Below, in pieces: positions 7,500 to 16,262 of a DNA stretch of 64,000 nucleotides. Each line of letters opens with the position of its first letter. Position 1 is the first letter of the stretch. The notes below the pieces were generated by a model. It was given only the letters and a program-made list of their open reading frames with translations. It was not told the DNA's origin and searched no databases. A program made the position numbers and the translations under genes. Origin of the DNA: Cellulomonas sp. SG140 (GTDB lineage: Bacteria > Actinomycetota > Actinomycetes > Actinomycetales > Cellulomonadaceae); contig NZ_JANZLA010000008.1 in NCBI RefSeq assembly GCF_025770785.1, forward strand, positions 1 to 64,000. Direction: 5' to 3'.

Positions 7500-10400
7500 T
7501 CAGCTCAGAGCGCGGGTCACCGCGGCACGCACCGCCGTGTCGATCCGGTGGTTGCGCCGGGTGATGCCCAGCTCGGCCCGCAGGGCGTCACCGAGCTCGT
7601 CACGGCTCCGCTCCTGACCGTCGGAGCGCAGCCAGTCGACCAGCTCGTCCAGCTCGTCGTCGCTGTAGGCGCCGATCGGCAGCCCGCGCCGGATGTCCGG
7701 CCGCGGCCGGCTCGGTACGGCGAGCGCCAGCTGCACCGGGGTCGCTACCGGCACGGCGTGCAGCACACCGGTCCTGACCCGGACGGGCGCCGTACGCGGT
7801 GCGGTGCCGTCCGGGCTGAAGGGCTGCGGAAGCTCGATGGCCGGGGTCCGCTCGGCCGCCGCCGGCTCGGCAGCCTCCGGAACCGCGGGCGCTGCCGGCG
7901 CCTGGTCCGCTGCGTCGTGCGCTGCGTCGCCCCTGCCGGTTGCGGGCGTCGCGACGGGCGTCGGGACGGGCGTGCTGACGGGTGCGCTCGGCGCCGGTGC
8001 GAGCTCCACGGGCTCGTCGTCCTGGTCACGCACGGCCGGCACGACCCGCGGGGACGTGGGCAGCTGCTCCTGGACCGGCAGCGCGGCGTGCACGGCGCGA
8101 CGGATCCGGTCCACCTCGGCCTGCGGGTCGAGGAAGGCGGCCGCGGACCACACCCGCAGCACCGACCAGCCGAGGCGTTCGAGCCGCTCGGGCACCAACC
8201 GGTCACGGACGCGCACGCTCGGCTCGTCGACGTAGGCCTCGTCGTCCGTCAGCACGGCGACCAGCAGGCGGTCCGGCACGGCCGGGTGGCCGACGGCCAG
8301 CGGCAGCCGGACACCACCGGGCAGCCCGTGGTCCACCTCCACCACCAGGCCGTGCCGCCACAGCCGCTCGGCCAGGTCCAGCACCAGCCGGTCGGCATCG
8401 CCGGACGCCCCGTCCGCCGCACCGCTCTTGCCGGCATCAGCCGCGCCGGGCTCGGAGCCCGTCGGTCCGTCGTCGTCCGCGGTGCCGTGCTTCTCGTCGT
8501 CGGCCACCGCCGGCGCGCCCTCGTCGTCCCCGACCGGCGTGCCACCGAACGGCACCAGCGGGTCCGCCTCCCGCCGACCGCGCGCGTCCGCGAACGCCAG
8601 CAGGTCGGCGAGCAGGTGCGGTCCGGCGCCACGGACCCGCTCAGGGTCCAGGTCGGCGGCGGCGAAGCAGGACACGACGGTGAGCCGGTGGCGGCCCGAG
8701 CCCAGGGCATCGAGCAGCAGCCCGTCGCCACCCGGGGCGCTGACGGCGCCGAACGAGTGCAGCACCCGCCGGTGCGGCGTGCGGCCCAGGCCGACGGACA
8801 GGATCACCGCCTCGCGGCGCAGACCAGCGACGTTCGCCAGGTCGACCACCACGAACGGTTCCGGCCGCGACGAGCCGAAGAAGGCCGCGAGCGCCGGGTT
8901 GTCCCGCGCCTCGGACATCACCACGTCACGGATGGCGTCCGCGTGCCGCGGCGTCACGGTCACCACCGCCAGCGACTCCTCCGGCCGGCTCAGCGCGTGC
9001 TCGACGACGAGCTCGACGACGGCCTGCACCTCCTCCGGCGTGGAGTCGACGATGCCCGACTCGACGTCCGGCAGCGCCGTCCCGTCCACCAGCCGCAGGC
9101 CGACCAGCGGCGTCGCGTCCGGCAGCGGCGTCGGGCTCAGCACTCCGGCGTAGCCGTGGCCGGCGAGGAACGCCGTGAGCCAGGGGTCGCGGCGGCTGGC
9201 GTCGGCGCGCAGGGCGACGGACGGCAGCACGTGGGACAGCTCGCGCAGGGCGCTCCCGGAGGCGCACCGCGCGTCGCCGACGACGACCACCTGACGCCCA
9301 CGCCCGATCGCCGCGAGAGTCGCCTCGACCGGCAGGTGCCCGACGGCGTCCAGCACCACCAGGTCGACGGTGCGGGTGGGCGGCAGCACCTGCGGGACCA
9401 GCATCGGGCTCGCCGCCAGCACCGGCCGCAGCCGCCGGGCGACGTCCGGGAACCGCACTACGGCGTCCCGCAGCGAGGTCAGCCGGTCCTCGACGAGCTC
9501 GCCGAACAGCGCCTCGGCCTGGTCGCGGTAGCTGCGCAGCGCCGCGCTCATCTGGCCGACGACGGCCGCGCGGACGGGTGCCGCGAGCGCGGCGACGTGC
9601 GCACGATCCAGCTCGGCGTACCGGGCGGACAGCGCACCGAGGGTGGCGCCGTCGTACCCGGCGAGTGCCGGGTCGGCGGCCAGGATCTGCTCGAAGACGG
9701 TGCTCCACCACGCCAGGTCGAGCTCCGTCGGCGCGAGCTCCGGGCTGACCCGGCGGGCCGACAGGTCGTCCACCAGCTCGCCGAGACCGGCACCCCGCAG
9801 GCCTGCGAGCAGCGAGGCCCGTTCGGGCAGGCTGTCGAGCGCATCCGAGGTCGCCCGCAGCCGGCCGAGGCGCTCCACCAGGGCGGAGATGGGCAGGTCG
9901 AGCAGTCCCCCGCCGGTCGGCGTCCCCGCCAGCACCCGCTCGAGCGCGTCCAGGTCGGCCCGGACCGCGGCGTACTCCTCCTCGACCAGCTCCAGACCGT
10001 CGGGCAGGCGCGGCCACCCACCGGCGGGGCAGTGCGTCTGCCACAGCTCGCGGCGACGCTGCACGGCGATCAGCTCGGCGTGCAGGTCCGCCACCGGACG
10101 CCCGGGCCGCAGCATGTCCTTGGCCTGCTTCCGCAGGCGACGGCGCAGCCAGTAGCCCATCTCGATGCCGCGCTCCTCGCGCCACTGCTTGGTGGCGGTC
10201 GCGGCGACCAGGTCAGCGGCGGTGCGCTCGAACACCAGCGGCTGGAACACGTCGAGCGCGGCGCGGACCTCGTCGAGCATCCGCAGCTGCTCGCCCCACG
10301 CACCCAGGGTCGCCGGCGGGGTCAGCCCGGTCTCGGCGGCGACCTGCCCGGCGCGCTCCAGCACTCCCGGCAGCGTGCCGTCCAGCAGGCGGTCCAGCCG

Positions 10401-12071
10401 GTGCAGCACCACCTGCGCGTCGGCGGGCGTACGCACGTCGGCGCCGAACCAGGGGGTGTCGCCCGGCCGCAGGGTGAACGCTCCGAGCTCGGCGGCACGC
10501 GCCAGCGCGCTGCCGCTCGCCGCCCGGGCGTCGGGGTCCAGGAGGCGCGCGACCTCGGGTGCCAGGCGGACCGTGGTGCGCGGCGCCGGCCGGCTGGACG
10601 TCAGCCGGGCGAGGTGCTGCAGCGCGTCGTACGCGGAGACGCCCCACGGCTGGCGGGGCGCGTGCAGGCCACGGACGTACCCGCGCAGCGCCTCCCTGTG
10701 CTCGACGAGCGCGTCGGACAGCTCCCGTGCCGCCGCACCGTCGACCACCGGTGGCTCGAGAGTCATGGCGGCGAGCAGCCGGTGCGCGACGGAGGTGCGC
10801 CAGCCGGCCTCGGGGGCCACGTCCAGCAGGAGGTCGCCGGCACCGACCTCGGCCAGCCGCTGACCCAGGGCGGCCGCCGCACGGCGGTGACCGGGGACGT
10901 ACAGCACGCTGCGGCCGGTGGCGGCGGCGTCGGCGACCAGCGCCGCCACGGTGCCGGTCACGTCGGCGCCCGCGGGGGCGTCGACGAAGAGGTGGGCGCC
11001 GGTGGCGACGACGTCGAGCACGTGCTGCTGGTCGGGGTCGAGGTCGCCCACGCCGCGGTCCAGCTGCGGGTCCCGGTCCCCCGGCACCTGCGCCGGCAAC
11101 GGCCGCTGCAGCCGGGCCGCGTCCTCGTCCACCCCCGCGAGCGCCGCCACCAGCTCGTGCCGGTCGAGCGTGCCGGCCAGCGCGTCGAGGTCGTCGACCA
11201 GCACCTGGCCGGGGTGCACGAACGTGCCGACCACCACGCGCTCGGTCAGCGTGAACCCCTCGAGCACCGCCTCACCGAGCGACGTCAGCCGGTGCAGGGC
11301 GCCCCGAGGGTCGAACCCGCCGTTGGCGAACGTGCCGCGTGCGACGGCGCTCGGGTCGAGCAGGGCGCCGCGGGCTCGCAGCGCCCGGGCGAGCACCGGG
11401 TTGACGTCGACCGTCGGCTCGAGGGTGAGCTCGTAGTCCGCCTCGCCAGCGCCGCGGGCCGTCAGCGTCACGGGCCGGAGCAGCACGGGCGCGCGCACCA
11501 CGCGCGGGCGTGGCGGTTCGGTGGTCGCCGCCTCGGCCGGCTCGGCGGTCGACGGCCGGGTACCACCGGTGCGCTCGGCGACCGGGATGCGACGGGTGAC
11601 GGCGGCGAGCGCGGCCACGTCGTCGTTCGCGACGTCGCGCGCCGAACGCTCGGTCCAGGTGGCGATGCCGATGGCGAGCGACGTGGCGGCGATGCCGTAG
11701 TGCTGGCCGTAGACGGAGGCGCGGGCGCTGACCGCCCTGGCACGGCGGCGTGCGACGGTGAGGGCGGCACCCTCGCGCACCAGGTTGGACAGCCGCGTCG
11801 GGCGTCCGGCGAACAGCTGGGCCATCCCGGAGGGGTGCGCGGCGGACAGGTCCAGCGCCGCGTCGCCGAGCTCCTCGACGTCCACCAGCGTCGAGCCGCC
11901 CGCGGAGTCCACCAGTGCCGCGCGCCACGTCGCGACGGCCCCCTCGACCAGCTCGGTGGGCGACGGGGGTGCGACCAGGGCCACCGAGGGCTCCGCGGAG
12001 CCGTCGGTTGCGTCGGGCCGCCCGGTGACGGGAACGGCGCCCGTGCCGGGGGTGCGCGCGGGAACGGTCAC
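7500..12071 (-). CDS. Giant DUF4011/superfamily-1 helicase-like protein with degenerate ATPase motifs
   Basis: This 1523-residue protein resembles the actinobacterial DUF4011 helicase-nuclease group. Order: a DUF4011-like N-terminus (GRPTRLSNLVREGAAL), a helicase core in two parts, a C-terminal Vsr/endonuclease-like segment (RDRLVPERLERLGWSVLRVW), a Pro/Ala-rich linker, and a terminal helical domain (LVDWLRSDGQERSRDELGDAL). The Walker A position reads DAPAGADVTGT (about residues 364-374) with no Lys, and the motif II position reads VVLDAVGH instead of DEAS. ATP hydrolysis is therefore doubtful. The nuclease part also lacks an obvious acidic ECDG strand. The GTG at 12071 is chosen because TACCGT lies six bases upstream. 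A longer reading to 12236 is open but has no family-like sequence. Confidence 0.75.
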   Translation of the reverse strand: MTVPARTPGTGAVPVTGRPDATDGSAEPSVALVAPPSPTELVEGAVATWRAALVDSAGGSTLVDVEELGDAALDLSAAHPSGMAQLFAGRPTRLSNLVREGAALTVARRRARAVSARASVYGQHYGIAATSLAIGIATWTERSARDVANDDVAALAAVTRRIPVAERTGGTRPSTAEPAEAATTEPPRPRVVRAPVLLRPVTLTARGAGEADYELTLEPTVDVNPVLARALRARGALLDPSAVARGTFANGGFDPRGALHRLTSLGEAVLEGFTLTERVVVGTFVHPGQVLVDDLDALAGTLDRHELVAALAGVDEDAARLQRPLPAQVPGDRDPQLDRGVGDLDPDQQHVLDVVATGAHLFVDAPAGADVTGTVAALVADAAATGRSVLYVPGHRRAAAALGQRLAEVGAGDLLLDVAPEAGWRTSVAHRLLAAMTLEPPVVDGAAARELSDALVEHREALRGYVRGLHAPRQPWGVSAYDALQHLARLTSSRPAPRTTVRLAPEVARLLDPDARAASGSALARAAELGAFTLRPGDTPWFGADVRTPADAQVVLHRLDRLLDGTLPGVLERAGQVAAETGLTPPATLGAWGEQLRMLDEVRAALDVFQPLVFERTAADLVAATATKQWREERGIEMGYWLRRRLRKQAKDMLRPGRPVADLHAELIAVQRRRELWQTHCPAGGWPRLPDGLELVEEEYAAVRADLDALERVLAGTPTGGGLLDLPISALVERLGRLRATSDALDSLPERASLLAGLRGAGLGELVDDLSARRVSPELAPTELDLAWWSTVFEQILAADPALAGYDGATLGALSARYAELDRAHVAALAAPVRAAVVGQMSAALRSYRDQAEALFGELVEDRLTSLRDAVVRFPDVARRLRPVLAASPMLVPQVLPPTRTVDLVVLDAVGHLPVEATLAAIGRGRQVVVVGDARCASGSALRELSHVLPSVALRADASRRDPWLTAFLAGHGYAGVLSPTPLPDATPLVGLRLVDGTALPDVESGIVDSTPEEVQAVVELVVEHALSRPEESLAVVTVTPRHADAIRDVVMSEARDNPALAAFFGSSRPEPFVVVDLANVAGLRREAVILSVGLGRTPHRRVLHSFGAVSAPGGDGLLLDALGSGRHRLTVVSCFAAADLDPERVRGAGPHLLADLLAFADARGRREADPLVPFGGTPVGDDEGAPAVADDEKHGTADDDGPTGSEPGAADAGKSGAADGASGDADRLVLDLAERLWRHGLVVEVDHGLPGGVRLPLAVGHPAVPDRLLVAVLTDDEAYVDEPSVRVRDRLVPERLERLGWSVLRVWSAAAFLDPQAEVDRIRRAVHAALPVQEQLPTSPRVVPAVRDQDDEPVELAPAPSAPVSTPVPTPVATPATGRGDAAHDAADQAPAAPAVPEAAEPAAAERTPAIELPQPFSPDGTAPRTAPVRVRTGVLHAVPVATPVQLALAVPSRPRPDIRRGLPIGAYSDDELDELVDWLRSDGQERSRDELGDALRAELGITRRNHRIDTAVRAAVTRALS

Positions 12072-12083
12072 GCTGGCACGGTA
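12072..12083 (-). promoter_or_regulatory. -10 element for a leaderless helicase-like mRNA
   Basis: On the minus strand TACCGT (12078-12083) is followed by GCCAGC and the GTG at 12071. Confidence 0.5.
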
Positions 12084-12175
12084 GCCCGGCGCCTGCGGCC
12101 CGCTGCGGTGGCACGCCGACCGCGTGCGGGCCCCGCAGCGGGTGAGAGCTCCAGGCCCGGAGAGGTCCGGAGACG

Positions 12176-12215
12176 CGGAGAGCGGGACGGGCTGCCGGGC
12201 CCGTCCCGCTCTCCG
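12176..12215. repeat. Perfect 16-bp inverted repeat in a divergent intergenic region
   Basis: The arms at 12176-12191 and 12200-12215 are fully complementary (core GAGAGCGGGACGGG) around an 8-base loop. They lie in the 342-base gap between the divergent starts of the helicase-like gene and the MFS gene, where no transcript from those two genes ends. Confidence 0.85.
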
Positions 12216-12224
12216 GACGTGAGA

Positions 12225-12265
12225 GACGGTGCGCACCGCGCAGGGGGCAGGCGATGCGCACCGTC
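12225..12265. repeat. Second inverted repeat, 11-bp arms
   Basis: GACGGTGCGCA (12225-12235) and TGCGCACCGTC (12255-12265) pair perfectly around a 19-base loop. It directly follows the 16-bp hairpin. The rest of the gap to 12413 holds a candidate -10 (TACGAT, 12382-12387) for the MFS gene and nothing else I recognise. Confidence 0.75.
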
Positions 12266-12413
12266 AGGGTCGAGTGTGCGCCCCCGGGAGGCAGTTGGTC
12301 AAATGTCCAGTGCGGGTGAGGTCCATGCATCCGGATCGTTCGGTCGCACGTCCTCGCCGAGGGACGGCGCGGACGGCTGGGTACGATGGCGCGTTCCGAG
12401 ACGAGGGTGGGTC

Positions 12414-13745
12414 GTGGCCGGGTCCGTGCCAGCTGCAGGTGCCAGGTCCTCCGTCGGCAGGGGCCGCGCGTGGCTCGTCTGGTCGGCCGGTCTGCTGGTC
12501 TACGTGGTGGCGGTGGCGCACCGCTCGTCGTTCGGCGTCGCGGGGCTCGCGGCGCAGAGCCGCTTCGGCGTGGCCGCCACGGTGCTGTCGCTCTTCGTGG
12601 TGATCCAGCTCAGCGTCTACGCGGCCGCGCAGGTGCCGGTCGGCATCGCGCTCGACCGGTTCGGACCCCGCGCGCTGCTCACCACCGGTGCGGTGACCAT
12701 GGCCGTCGGCCAGCTCGGCATGACGCTGAGCCACGGGGTGTCCACGGCGCTGGGTGCCCGGGTGCTGATCGGTGCGGGCGACGCGATGATCTTCGTCTCG
12801 GCCGTCCGGCTGGTCGCCGCGTGGTTCCCCCGGCGGCTCGTGCCGCTGCTCACCCAGCTGACGGGCATCGTCGGCCAGCTCGGTCAGATCGTCTCCGCCG
12901 TCCCGTTCGCCTTCCTGCTGCACCGCTACGGCTGGGAGCCGGCGTTCGGGGCGCTCGCCGCCCTGGGCGGGGTCGGCGTCGTCGCCGCGGTGCTCGGCGT
13001 CCGGGACCGGCCGGCCGGCACGACGGCTCCCGCAGGCCGGGCCGGGGCCGCTGCCGGGCTGGTCCCGACGCTGCGCGCCCACGGCACCTGGCTGGGCTTC
13101 TGGTCGCACATGCTCGGCGGTTTCAGCATCAACGTGTTCGGCCTGATGTGGGGGTACCCGTTCCTGGTGCAGGGACAGGGGCTGACCCCGACGCAGGCGA
13201 GCTCGATGCTGGCGCTGAACGTGCTGGTCGCCATCGTCGCCGGGCCGCTGATCGGCGAGTTCACCGCGCGACACCCCCTGCGGCGGTCGTGGGCCGTGCT
13301 CGTCGTCGCGGGCGGCGTCGCCGCCGGCTGGCTGCTGGTGCTGGTGCCGAGCACGCCACGGCCCTTCGCCGTGCTGGTGGCCTTCGTCGTCCTGATCTCC
13401 CTGGGCGGCCCCGCCTCGGTGATCGGCCTGGACTTCGCCGCCACCTCCAACCCGCCGGAGCGCCTCGGGAGCGCGCAGGGCCTGGCCAACGCGGGCGGCT
13501 TCATCGCCGGCGTGCTGGTGATGCTCGGCGTCGGCATCGTGCTCGACGCGCGCAACCCCGGCGGCCACTACACCCTCGGCGACTACCGCGCCGGCCTCGC
13601 GCTGGTCGCCGTCCCGTGGGCGGTCTCGCTGATCGGGGTCCTGGTCACCCGCACGCGAACGCGCGCGGAGATGGCGGCTCGCGGCGTGGTGGTGCCGCCG
13701 CTGCGCGAGGCGTGGGACCGCCGACGCCGGGACCGGCGCGGCTGA
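12414..13745 (+). CDS. MFS transporter
   Basis: This is a 443-residue integral membrane protein with about 12 hydrophobic segments. Major-facilitator features are the loop after segment 2 (ALDRFGPRALL, matching GxLaDrxGrr), the arginine-containing RVLIGAGDAMIF of segment 4, and a central polar loop near GVRDRPAG. It should be a proton-coupled exporter or uniporter. The substrate cannot be read from sequence. The start is GTG at 12414, with GAGG a few bases upstream; a second GTG at 12426 is also possible. It stands alone, with the convergent yhgE-like gene ending 128 bases downstream. Confidence 0.87.
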   Translation: MAGSVPAAGARSSVGRGRAWLVWSAGLLVYVVAVAHRSSFGVAGLAAQSRFGVAATVLSLFVVIQLSVYAAAQVPVGIALDRFGPRALLTTGAVTMAVGQLGMTLSHGVSTALGARVLIGAGDAMIFVSAVRLVAAWFPRRLVPLLTQLTGIVGQLGQIVSAVPFAFLLHRYGWEPAFGALAALGGVGVVAAVLGVRDRPAGTTAPAGRAGAAAGLVPTLRAHGTWLGFWSHMLGGFSINVFGLMWGYPFLVQGQGLTPTQASSMLALNVLVAIVAGPLIGEFTARHPLRRSWAVLVVAGGVAAGWLLVLVPSTPRPFAVLVAFVVLISLGGPASVIGLDFAATSNPPERLGSAQGLANAGGFIAGVLVMLGVGIVLDARNPGGHYTLGDYRAGLALVAVPWAVSLIGVLVTRTRTRAEMAARGVVVPPLREAWDRRRRDRRG

Positions 13746-13873
13746 ACCCGCCGGCTGAGGACGCGCCCCGACGCGCGGCCGAGCCGACAGGTCGAGGGAG
13801 CGCGCGCCGACGCGCGACCGAGCGGGCGGGGCGCCGCCCCGGGTCGCCGCGTCCGGCGAGCCCGACCGTCCGG

Positions 13874-16261
13874 TCAGGCCGCGCGCGCCCAGCGCGCCAG
13901 CTGACCGGCCGGCACCACGCGGTGCCGTGCGATCGCGGACACCGTGAGGCCGATGCCGACGGCCGTCCACACGACCAGCAGCGCCACGGGTCCGGCGATG
14001 CTGCCCGACCCGGTGGTCACCGCCTGCATCGCCGAGAGCGCCGGTGCCGGCGGCAGCAGCCCGAACAGGGACTGGAGCACGGCCGGCACGGTGGACACCA
14101 CGACGGTGGCCAGCGCGACCACGGCGATCACCACGGAGGCGAACCGACCGACGCCGCGCAGCAGCGCCACCAGACCCTGGTTCACCGCGGCGAACGCGAC
14201 ACCGGCCAGTGCGGCGACGCCTCCGAGCGCGACCCAGCGGCCGGGCGACAGGTGCAGCGCACCGGCCATCGCGACGGTCAGCAGGACGCCCTGCACCACG
14301 CCGATCAGCGCCCCCGGGGCGAAGGCGCGCAGCGCCAGCGCCAGCGACGAACGGGTGGAGCCGAGCGCCCGCGCCGGCCACGCGCCGAGCACCAGGAACG
14401 TGGCGAGCCCGCCGAGCCACAGGGCCACTGCGAGGAGGAACGGGACGATGCTCGAGCCGAACAGCTCGGTGCTGGCACCGCTGGTCGACACGGGGTCGGC
14501 CACGATGTCGGCCAGCGCCTTGGCCTGGTCGGTCGTCTGGGTGGGCAGCTGCGACGCCGCCTGACCGAGGCCGGTGGCGAGGCTGCTGGCGCCGGTGCCG
14601 AGGCTCCCGGCGCCCGAGCCCAGCTGTCCCGCACCCGAGGACACCTGCTGCGCCCCCGAGGCGAGGGCGCTCGCGCCCGACGACATCTGGCCGGCGGCTC
14701 CGGCGGCCTTGCCCGCGCCGACGGAGAGCTGTGACGCGCCGCTGGCCAGGGACGACGCACCGGACGCGGCCTGCGCGGCACCCGACGCGAGCTGGTGCGC
14801 GCCGGACGCGGACTGCTGGAGGTAGCCGGCGATCGTCTGCAGACCGCTGGCGGACTCCCCCGCGCCGTCCGCGAGCTGCGCACCGCCTACGGCCAGCTGC
14901 TGGACGCTGGTCTTCAGCGCGGGCTGACCGTCGACCCCGGTGTTCACGGCGGCGTCGAGCCCCGCCGCACCCGAGGCGAGGGCCGCCGCGGAGTAGACCA
15001 GCGACGGCGTCTGGCCCGCGGGGGGCGCCGTGCTGACGCGCTGGGCTGCGATCGTCTGGAGCAGCTGCTGGCACGTGCCCGGCACGCCCGCCGAGCAGGC
15101 CTGCGCGAGCTGGTCGACACCTCCGAGGAACGTCGACAGGCCGGTGCTGAGCTGCCCGGCCCCGGACGCCACGGAGGAGGTCCCGGCCGCGAGCCCGGTC
15201 GGTGCGTTGACCCCGTCGGACAGCTGCTGCAGCCCCGACGCGAACGCCTGGGCACCCGGCACCGCGGCCTTGGCCGTCGCGGCTGCGGACGACGTCTGCG
15301 CCGCGAGCTGGTCCAGCCCCGAGGCGAGCGACGACGCCCCGCTCGACACCTGCCGCACCCCGGACGCCAGCGAGGCGGCACCACCGGACAGCGAGCCGGC
15401 ACCGCTCTGCAGCGCGCCGATCCCCGTCGCCAGCTGCGCGGTGCCGGAGGCGAGCGACTGCGCACCGGTGCCCACCTGGCCGGCGCCGGTCGCCAGCTGC
15501 TGCGCGCCGGTGGACAGGCTCTGCGCACCCGTCGCCAGCTTGGTGGCGCCGTCCGACGCCTCGCCCAGCTTGTCGTGCAACGTGCTGAACCCGACCAGCA
15601 CGTTCTGCAGGTACGCCGTGGTCAGCTGCTGACCGAGCACCCGCACGGCCGTCCCCGTGACCGCCTGCGCGACGGCGGAGTCGGCGATCTTGGACCGGTC
15701 GCTCACCTTGATGTCGATGGTCGCCCGCTGGGCGTGGGCGGCGTCCGCGGTCGACGTGGCTGCTGCGGAGAAGTTCGACGGGATGGTGACCACGGTCGCG
15801 AACCGGCCGTCGGCGAGCCCGGCGGCGGCGTCGTCCGCGTTGGTGACCACCCAGGTGAAGTTGCCCGAGGAGTCGGAGCCGGAGACGTTCTTGACTGCGG
15901 CGCCCGGCGTGGCCGAGGCGCTCGGCGCGGGCGTCGCCTCACCCGAGGGTGCAGCGGTCGGAGACGGGGTGGCCGTGGCCCCGGACGACGACGCGTCAGC
16001 CGCCCCGGCGGACGTGACGAGCCCGGCGGCGAGCTGCCGGCCGAGCGGCACCGTCTGACCCTTGACCGTCACGGGCGTGTCGAGGTTGACCACCGCAGCC
16101 TGCACGCGGTTGAGCCGCTGGGTGGGCTGCCACAGCGCCCAGGTCAGCAGCCCGCCGATGGTCAGCGGCACCAGCACCAGGCCGAGCACGGTGAACCAGG
16201 TGGCGCGGCCGCTGGTCCGGGCGCGCTCCGGCCGCAGCAGGGCGTCGAGGGGGTTGGACAT
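13874..16261 (-). CDS. YhgE/Pip-family membrane protein
   Basis: This 795-residue protein has one N-terminal membrane segment (VLGLVLVPLTIGGLLTWALW), a large external region, and several C-terminal membrane segments from about SSIVPFLLAVALWLGGLATFLVLG, as in the ABC-2-like YhgE/Pip group. The external part is dominated by a long series of Ala/Ser/Gly-rich repeats of the type LATGAQSL/LASGASQL, predicted to form long helices. Relatives serve as phage receptors (Pip) or in EsaA-type secretion; the role here is unknown. The ATG at 16261 leaves one base after the MMPL gene's stop, so the two are co-transcribed and probably work together. The upstream TetR probably controls both. Confidence 0.88.
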   Translation of the reverse strand: MSNPLDALLRPERARTSGRATWFTVLGLVLVPLTIGGLLTWALWQPTQRLNRVQAAVVNLDTPVTVKGQTVPLGRQLAAGLVTSAGAADASSSGATATPSPTAAPSGEATPAPSASATPGAAVKNVSGSDSSGNFTWVVTNADDAAAGLADGRFATVVTIPSNFSAAATSTADAAHAQRATIDIKVSDRSKIADSAVAQAVTGTAVRVLGQQLTTAYLQNVLVGFSTLHDKLGEASDGATKLATGAQSLSTGAQQLATGAGQVGTGAQSLASGTAQLATGIGALQSGAGSLSGGAASLASGVRQVSSGASSLASGLDQLAAQTSSAAATAKAAVPGAQAFASGLQQLSDGVNAPTGLAAGTSSVASGAGQLSTGLSTFLGGVDQLAQACSAGVPGTCQQLLQTIAAQRVSTAPPAGQTPSLVYSAAALASGAAGLDAAVNTGVDGQPALKTSVQQLAVGGAQLADGAGESASGLQTIAGYLQQSASGAHQLASGAAQAASGASSLASGASQLSVGAGKAAGAAGQMSSGASALASGAQQVSSGAGQLGSGAGSLGTGASSLATGLGQAASQLPTQTTDQAKALADIVADPVSTSGASTELFGSSIVPFLLAVALWLGGLATFLVLGAWPARALGSTRSSLALALRAFAPGALIGVVQGVLLTVAMAGALHLSPGRWVALGGVAALAGVAFAAVNQGLVALLRGVGRFASVVIAVVALATVVVSTVPAVLQSLFGLLPPAPALSAMQAVTTGSGSIAGPVALLVVWTAVGIGLTVSAIARHRVVPAGQLARWARAA

Positions 16262-16262
16262 C

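Noticed and set aside
12072-12236. N-terminal extension of the helicase-like protein
   Set aside because: The added 55 residues are Arg/Pro-rich and not family-like, they would run through a hairpin, and a -10 element stands directly before the GTG at 12071.
7548-13745. A 2065-codon open frame on the plus strand across the helicase-like gene
   Set aside because: It is the antisense shadow of the 7500-12071 gene in very GC-rich DNA, joined by chance to the MFS gene. Only the part from 12414 has protein-like sequence.
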